Source: JBHGBM01 sp041946965
Lineage (GTDB): Bacteria; Acidobacteriota; Terriglobia; Bryobacterales; Bryobacteraceae
Length of the DNA stretch: 26,569 nt
NCBI GenBank assembly: GCA_041946965.1
Contig: JBHGBM010000099.1
Location: forward strand, 1-26,569
Reading direction: 5' to 3'
The position numbers and the translations under genes were made by a program. This document shows, piece by piece, positions 22,341-26,569 of the stretch (its first letter is position 1; every line of letters begins with the position of its first letter). The notes beneath the pieces were generated by a model, which saw nothing but the letters and a program-made list of their open reading frames with translations, was not told the origin of the DNA and ran no database searches.

Positions 22341-23249
22341 GTGCGCCTGCCGGAATGGGTTCGGAAACTGATTGAGGAACGCGCGGCGGAAGCGCCCTTC
22401 GCGGAGCTGAAGCGCGGCGCGGCAGCGCTCTCGGAGGGGTACCGCGCGGGGCGGGGAACGCGCGGCCTGCGCGCGCCCGTCGCGGCTTACCTGGTCACGC
22501 GTATGCCTGCCACCTATGCCGCCGCGTATGCGGCGCTTTCCCGCCTCGATGTGCAGCCGCGCTCGCTGCTGGATGCGGGCGGTGGCACAGGAAGCGCGTC
22601 GCTCGCCGCGCGCGAACTCTTTCCTTCGCTTGAAACCACCACCATCTTTGAAGCCGACCCGCGCCTGGCGGAAGCCGGGCGGGGCTTCCTGGGCGATGCC
22701 GAGTGGCGAATCGGGGACTTCACCCGGGCCGAGTTGCCGCCGGCCGGCCTGGTGGTGGCGGGCTACTCGCTCGCGGAGGTGCGTGACCCCGTGGCCGCCG
22801 CGTTGCGACTGTGGGAGGCCGCCCGCATCGCTCTGGTGGTCATCGAGCCGGGCACGCCGCGAGGGTTCGGCACGGTGCAGGCCATCCGCGAGCGCCTGCT
22901 CGCCGCCGGAGCCCGCATCGCCGCGCCGTGCCCCCACGAGGGCGCCTGCCCCGCGGCGGGCGCGGGCTGGTGCCACTTCGCCGCGCGCCTGGAACGCAGC
23001 TCGCTGCACCGCCGTCTGAAGGGCGGCGAGCTGAGTTACGAGGACGAGAAGTACAGTTACATGGCGTTCACGCGCGAGCCGGCGCGGACGCCGCAGGCGC
23101 GCATCGTGCGGCATCCGCACACGCAGCCGGGACAGATCACGCTGGAACTCTGCAAAGAGGGGAAGCTCACCAGCGAGCGCGTTCCGCGCGGCGACCGCGA
23201 GCGCTTCCGCAAGGCGAGAAAGGCGGCATGGGGAGATGGCTGGGAGTAA
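22341..23249 (+). CDS. Rsm22-type SAM-dependent methyltransferase with Fe-S cysteine set
   Basis: The 302-residue product has a Rossmann methyltransferase core with LLDAGGGTGSASLAA (77-91, SAM-binding loop), FEADPRLAEAG and GYSLAEVRDP. An insert carries C197PHEGAC203P and GWC211HF, with C261 further on. This is the four-cysteine arrangement of Rsm22/METTL17 proteins, in which it holds a 4Fe-4S cluster and the protein acts in small ribosomal subunit assembly. The frame is open far upstream, but that overlaps thuA. GTG 22341 is chosen because LPEWVRKLIEER begins the conserved part and no ATG is available. Whether it still methylates rRNA is unknown. Confidence 0.87.
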   Translation: MRLPEWVRKLIEERAAEAPFAELKRGAAALSEGYRAGRGTRGLRAPVAAYLVTRMPATYAAAYAALSRLDVQPRSLLDAGGGTGSASLAARELFPSLETTTIFEADPRLAEAGRGFLGDAEWRIGDFTRAELPPAGLVVAGYSLAEVRDPVAAALRLWEAARIALVVIEPGTPRGFGTVQAIRERLLAAGARIAAPCPHEGACPAAGAGWCHFAARLERSSLHRRLKGGELSYEDEKYSYMAFTREPARTPQARIVRHPHTQPGQITLELCKEGKLTSERVPRGDRERFRKARKAAWGDGWE

Positions 23250-23259
23250 ACTCCGGTGG

Positions 23260-23265
23260 TAAGCT
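23260..23265 (+). promoter_or_regulatory. Candidate -10 box of leaderless hicB-like transcript
   Basis: TAAGCT ends 6 nt before ATG 23272, fitting a TANNNT-N6-ATG pattern. The match to TATAAT is poor (3/6). Confidence 0.2.
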
Positions 23266-23271
23266 GTGGCT

Positions 23272-23478
23272 ATGAAGCTCACGATCGAGCTTGACCGTGA
23301 GGTGGATGGGCGTTGGATTGCCGAAGTGCCGGAATTGAACGTTATCCTGTACGGCGCGTCCAAACAAGACGCCATCGAACGAACTCAGCCCGCAGCGCGA
23401 GAGATCGTTCTGGATCGCATCGCGCACGGCGAGTTGCCTCCCGACTCGGCGAACGCGGACTTCGATATCGCGGCATGA
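23272..23478 (+). CDS. hicB: HicB-like antitoxin
   Basis: This 68-residue single-domain protein opens with MKLTIELDREVDGRWIAEVP, followed by ELNVILYGASKQDAIER, the HicB partial RNase-H-like fold that neutralises HicA RNases. It has no C-terminal DNA-binding domain, as in short HicB forms. The ATG is 22 bp after the methyltransferase stop. Its 3' end overlaps the start of the decayed hicA by 4 nt (ATGA), so the order is hicB then hicA, the reverse of the E. coli pair. With its toxin broken, it may be a relic or may guard against other HicA toxins. Confidence 0.8.
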   Translation: MKLTIELDREVDGRWIAEVPELNVILYGASKQDAIERTQPAAREIVLDRIAHGELPPDSANADFDIAA

Positions 23479-23686
23479 GTTCCTGGCCTTCGGTGAAGGC
23501 ACGCCGTGTGTTCCCAGCCTTGAAGCGATCGGGTGGCGTCATGATCGCACCGCGGGTTCGCACTAGATTATGAAAAGGGACGGGTAGCCGGACTACCCAT
23601 TCTCATTCCACGATTCCGAGGAACTCGGCCCCGCCATGCTGATGAAGATCTCGAAGAAGACCGGCCTCCAGCCTCAGGATCTCTGA
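23475..23686 (+). pseudogene. hicA: Decayed HicA-type mRNA interferase
   Basis: The first frame reads MSSWPSVKARRVFPALKR. After a likely one-base deletion near 23527, the next frame carries the rest of a HicA toxin: IGWRHDRTAGSH, a TAG stop (23564-23566), IMKRDG, a second TAG (23585-23587), then PDYPFSFHDSEELGPAML and KISKKTGLQPQDL before TGA at 23684-23686. GSH holds the catalytic histidine region of HicA. Both TAG codons stand where tryptophan would be plausible, most clearly in the G-W-PDY stretch. One frameshift plus two stops makes the gene non-functional. It overlaps hicB by 4 nt and ends 3 bp before the convergent cyclophilin gene. Confidence 0.88.
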
Positions 23687-23689
23687 CCG

Positions 23690-24748
23690 TCATTGGATTT
23701 TCGCCTCCACGATCTCCAGCCTGCGCTTGGGCGTTTCGCCGTCCACCTCTTCCTTTTCGAACGCCTCCAGCACCTCGATCCCTTCCACGATGCGCGCGAA
23801 GGCGGAGTATTGGCCGTCGAGGTGCGGCGAGGGCGCCAGCATCAGGAAGAAACTCGTGGTGGCGGAATCGGGATCGTCCGTGCGCGCCATACTGACGATG
23901 CCGCGGACGTGCTGCACGTCTTTGCGGAACTCACCCTTGAGCGGGTGAACCCAGCGGTCGGCCGGGTGGCCGGCGCCGTCCTTCCGCGTGCCCTGCATCC
24001 CGCCCTGAACGACGAAGTCCTTCGAAATGCGATGGAATGACGTGCCGTCGTACCAGCCGGTGGTTGCCAGCATCAGGAACGCGCGCACGTGGTTGGGCGC
24101 CCAGCCGGGCTCCATTTGCAGGGTCATCGTACCGAGCGTGGTCTTGATCGTCACCTTGCGGTTCAGTTGTTCCACGGGCGTGTCCAAAAACGGCTGCACC
24201 TTCTTCTTCTCTATGGTCACCTTCAGAATGCGCACCGGCTTCGCCACAAAACCGTCCTCGGCGACGGGGGATTGCGAGATCTTCTCCACCACGTCCATGC
24301 CCTCGGTGACGCGCCCGAACGAAGAGTACTTGCCGTCAAGCGCCGGCTGAGGTCCGATGCAGACGAAGAACTGCGCGCCGTCGCTGTCCGGCTTGCCCGG
24401 GATGCTGACCGTGGAGACCACGCCGCGCTCGTGCTTCAAGTCGCTGAATTCGGCCGCCAGCCGGTTGAGCCCGCCGGAGCCCCACAGCTTCCGCGGCGTC
24501 TTGGGGTCTTTCAGCAGCGGGTCGCCGCCCTGGATCAGCCCGTAGGAAAAGACGCGGTGGAAGGCGCCGCCGTCGTAGAAACCCTGGCGGGCGAGCTCGA
24601 TGAATTGCGCCACGTGCTTCGGCGCCTTGTCCGGCGCGAATTCGAAGCGGAACGCTCCCAGATCGGTCGAGACCGCGGCTTCCAGTTCGGTAGCCGGCTG
24701 GGCCAGGCACGGGACCGCAAACAGGGCGAACGCAATAGACAGACGCAT
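23690..24748 (-). CDS. Secreted double-domain cyclophilin (peptidyl-prolyl isomerase)
   Basis: The 352-residue product has a signal peptide (MRLSIAFALFAVPCLAQ) and two cyclophilin domains in tandem. Domain 1 (about 24-178) shows FYDGGAFHRVF, GLIQGGDP and DGAQFFVCIG. Domain 2 (about 195-350) shows WYDGTSFHRIS, FVVQGGM and TTSFFLMLAPSPHLDGQYSAF. Both keep the catalytic FHR arginine, so both may be active. Cyclophilins catalyse cis-trans isomerisation of proline bonds, here probably in the periplasm. The gene begins 4 bp after pyrC and so seems to be transcribed with the pyrimidine genes, although no functional link is known. Confidence 0.93.
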   Translation of the reverse strand: MRLSIAFALFAVPCLAQPATELEAAVSTDLGAFRFEFAPDKAPKHVAQFIELARQGFYDGGAFHRVFSYGLIQGGDPLLKDPKTPRKLWGSGGLNRLAAEFSDLKHERGVVSTVSIPGKPDSDGAQFFVCIGPQPALDGKYSSFGRVTEGMDVVEKISQSPVAEDGFVAKPVRILKVTIEKKKVQPFLDTPVEQLNRKVTIKTTLGTMTLQMEPGWAPNHVRAFLMLATTGWYDGTSFHRISKDFVVQGGMQGTRKDGAGHPADRWVHPLKGEFRKDVQHVRGIVSMARTDDPDSATTSFFLMLAPSPHLDGQYSAFARIVEGIEVLEAFEKEEVDGETPKRRLEIVEAKIQ

Positions 24749-24752
24749 GGAC

Positions 24753-26030
24753 CTACCTGCGCCAGACGATCTCCCCGCCCACCACCGTAGCCGCCGGCCC
24801 GCCCCGGAAGGTGCGGCCGGAGAACGGTGAATTGCGGCTGCGGGAGAACGACTGGTTCACGTCGTAAGTCCACGGGAGTTCCGTCGAGAAAATGGTCACG
24901 TCGCCCGCCGCGCCCACGGCCAAGGTTCCGCGGTTGAGCTTTAGCACGCGCGCGGGACCCGTGGTGTACAGCGCCACCATGCGCTCGAGCGAAATGCGGC
25001 CCGTGTGCACCAGCTTTTCCAGCGCCAGCCCCACCGAGGTTTCCAGCCCGATGATGCCGAAGGGGCAGCGCGAGAACTCCTGCATCTTCTCGCTGCCGGG
25101 GTGCGGCGCGTGGTCGCTGGCGATGGCGTCCACCACGCCCGTCGCGATGCCCTCCACCACCGCGCTCACGTCGCCGGCCGAGCGCAGCGGCGGCTTCATC
25201 TTGAAGTTGCTGTCGTAGGCCTCCATTTCGGAGTCGCACAGACTGAAATGATGCGGCGCCGCCTCGCAGGTCACCGGCACGCCCCTCAGCCGCGCCTCCG
25301 CCACCATGCCTACGGCGTTGCGCGTGGAGATGTGGGCCACGTGATACCGCGCTCCGGTCATCTCCGCGAGCAAAATATCGCGGGCCACCATCACGTCTTC
25401 CGAGGCCGCCGGAATGCCGCGCATGCCCAGCCGCACCGATTCCACTCCCTCGTGCATGTCGCCGCCGCCGGAGAGGTTCAGGTCTTCGCAATGATTGATG
25501 ACCGGCACATCGAACGAGCGCGCATATTCCATGGCGCGCCGCATCACGCGCGCGTTCATCACGGGGTTGCCGTCGTCGGAGATGGCCACCGCGCCGGCGG
25601 CTTTCATCGATCCTATGGCCGCCAGTTCCTCGCCCGCGCTGCCCTTGGTGATGGCCCCGATGGGAAACACGTTCACCACGGCGAAGCGCCGCGCCCGGTC
25701 CACAATGTAGTTGGTCACCGTGGCGCTGTCGTTGACCGGCACCGTGTTGGGCATGCAGCAGATGGAAGTGAAACCGCCCGCCGCCGCCGCTTTCGATCCC
25801 GTCTCGATGGTCTCGGCGTACTCGATGCCCGGCTCCCGCAGGTGCACGTGCATGTCGATGAACCCCGGCGCCACGATCAGTCCCGAGGCGTCGAACACCT
25901 CGGCCCCATCCGCGCGCAGCCCGGCCCCGACCCCGGCGACCACGCCGTTCTCGATGAGCACGTCCGCCACGGCGTCGAAGCCCGAAGCGGGGTCGATGAC
26001 GCGCCCGTTTCCGATCAGCAGTCGTGTCAT
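24753..26030 (-). CDS. pyrC: Dihydroorotase
   Basis: The 425-residue enzyme cyclises carbamoyl-aspartate to dihydroorotate, step three of pyrimidine synthesis. Metal and substrate motifs are intact: FIDMHVHLREPG (zinc His-x-His), CCMPNT, ISDDG, NHCED, VAHIST and ASDHAPH (catalytic Asp). This makes an active enzyme likely, unlike the inactive dihydroorotase homologues that only support ATCase in some bacteria. The length and motifs fit the long class-I form. The ATG overlaps the pyrB stop by 4 nt (ATGA), a conserved bacterial pyrB-pyrC arrangement. A cyclophilin gene follows after 4 bp. Confidence 0.96.
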   Translation of the reverse strand: MTRLLIGNGRVIDPASGFDAVADVLIENGVVAGVGAGLRADGAEVFDASGLIVAPGFIDMHVHLREPGIEYAETIETGSKAAAAGGFTSICCMPNTVPVNDSATVTNYIVDRARRFAVVNVFPIGAITKGSAGEELAAIGSMKAAGAVAISDDGNPVMNARVMRRAMEYARSFDVPVINHCEDLNLSGGGDMHEGVESVRLGMRGIPAASEDVMVARDILLAEMTGARYHVAHISTRNAVGMVAEARLRGVPVTCEAAPHHFSLCDSEMEAYDSNFKMKPPLRSAGDVSAVVEGIATGVVDAIASDHAPHPGSEKMQEFSRCPFGIIGLETSVGLALEKLVHTGRISLERMVALYTTGPARVLKLNRGTLAVGAAGDVTIFSTELPWTYDVNQSFSRSRNSPFSGRTFRGGPAATVVGGEIVWRR

Positions 26031-26569
26031 GATCCGATCACCCGTTCCAGCACCGCCATGCGCACGGCGACGCCGTTCTCAACCTGATTCAGAATCACGG
26101 AGCTTTGCGAATCGGCCACCTCGGAAGCCAGCTCGCGGCCGCGGTTGATGGGGCCGGGGTGCATGACCATGGCGTCCGGCTTGGCCAATTCCAGGTGCTC
26201 CAGCCGCAGCCCGTAAAACCGGAAGTACTCGGTGGCCGGGAAGGCCGCCTCGTGCTGCCGCTCGAGTTGCACGCGCAGCATCATGATCACGTCCGCGCCC
26301 TGGATCGCCTCGCGGATATCGGTGGTGAGCGTGACCCCCTTCGCCACGGATCCGAACTCGCGCGGCAGCAGCGGCGCGGGCCCGCACAGCACCACGTCCA
26401 CACCGAACTTCGAAAGCAGGTAGATGTTGGAGCGCGCCACGCGGCTGTGTACGATGTCGCCGATGATGGCCACCCGCAAGCCTTCCAGCGACGGCCGGTG
26501 GTCCAGGATGGTGCGCGCGTCCAGCAGCGCCTGCGTGGGGTGCTCGTGCGTGCCGTCGCCCGCGTTGAT
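26027..26569 (-). CDS. pyrB: Aspartate carbamoyltransferase catalytic subunit, partial (5' end beyond window)
   Basis: The C-terminal 180 residues are present. The enzyme joins carbamoyl phosphate and aspartate, the committed step of pyrimidine synthesis. The fragment begins in GDGTHEHPTQALLD, the conserved block between the two domains, and continues with VAIIGDIVHSRVARSN, MMLRVQLER, MVMHPGPINRGRE and QVENGVAVRMAVL. All belong to the aspartate-binding domain of bacterial ATCases. The N-terminal carbamoyl-phosphate domain lies beyond the right edge. It overlaps pyrC by 4 nt. No regulatory subunit (pyrI) or PyrR is in the window. Confidence 0.96.
   Translation of the reverse strand: MNAGDGTHEHPTQALLDARTILDHRPSLEGLRVAIIGDIVHSRVARSNIYLLSKFGVDVVLCGPAPLLPREFGSVAKGVTLTTDIREAIQGADVIMMLRVQLERQHEAAFPATEYFRFYGLRLEHLELAKPDAMVMHPGPINRGRELASEVADSQSSVILNQVENGVAVRMAVLERVIGS

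Noticed and set aside
23564..23587. TAG read-through (pyrrolysine or suppressor) in hicA
   Set aside because: A frameshift upstream also breaks the gene, and no recoding system is seen; simple decay explains it.

Overview
The window is a GC-rich, gene-dense bacterial chromosome segment. The gene mix suggests a member of the Acidobacteriota, probably near Bryobacterales/Solibacter: a Tat-type Gfo/Idh oxidoreductase beside a ThuA-like protein, a fused GldF/GldG transporter with a DUF4340 protein, an archaemetzincin, and a DksA-finger/SpoIIE phosphatase fusion. That placement is inference from gene content, because no rRNA or marker phylogeny is available here.

Layout. (1) 1-2580, minus strand: the N-terminal part of a membrane pyrophosphatase (runs off the left edge), a TolC-like outer-membrane factor, and a selenocysteine tRNA. 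(2) 2581-8957, plus strand: a redox/signalling operon behind a well-formed sigma-54 promoter. It encodes a membrane-anchored GcvH-like protein without the lipoyl lysine, a four-cluster Fe-S protein, an NrfD/HybB-like quinone-reactive membrane subunit, a histidine kinase with two c-type heme motifs in its sensor region, an NtrC-type activator that has lost the middle of its AAA+ domain, and an archaemetzincin. (3) 8963-13589, minus strand: rhamnulokinase, a UbiA enzyme resembling decaprenyl-phosphate phosphoribosyltransferase, a HAD phosphatase and a GT39-like membrane glycosyltransferase; the last three look like a polyprenyl-phosphate sugar module. (4) 13678-18184, plus strand: GldA-like ATPase, fused GldFG and DUF4340 protein. 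(5) 18265-20397, plus strand: an unknown helical protein, YceH, and a DksA-finger/SpoIIE phosphatase. (6) 20398-22309, minus strand: Gfo/Idh oxidoreductase and ThuA-like protein. (7) 22341-23686, plus strand: an Rsm22-type methyltransferase with an Fe-S cysteine set, then a hicB-like gene and a decayed hicA. (8) 23690-26569, minus strand: pyrB (partial), pyrC and a secreted double cyclophilin.

The most unusual block is the sigma-54 operon. It pairs an electron-transfer module that has no catalytic subunit with a heme-based two-component system, and the activator expected to work with sigma-54 is broken in this sequence by an internal, frame-changing deletion. The adjacent, divergently transcribed tRNA-Sec shows that the organism probably makes selenoproteins; a seleno-formate dehydrogenase encoded elsewhere is one possible electron donor (inference). 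Nearly the whole window is coding. The only long non-coding stretch is 2581-3054, which holds promoters and inverted repeats.
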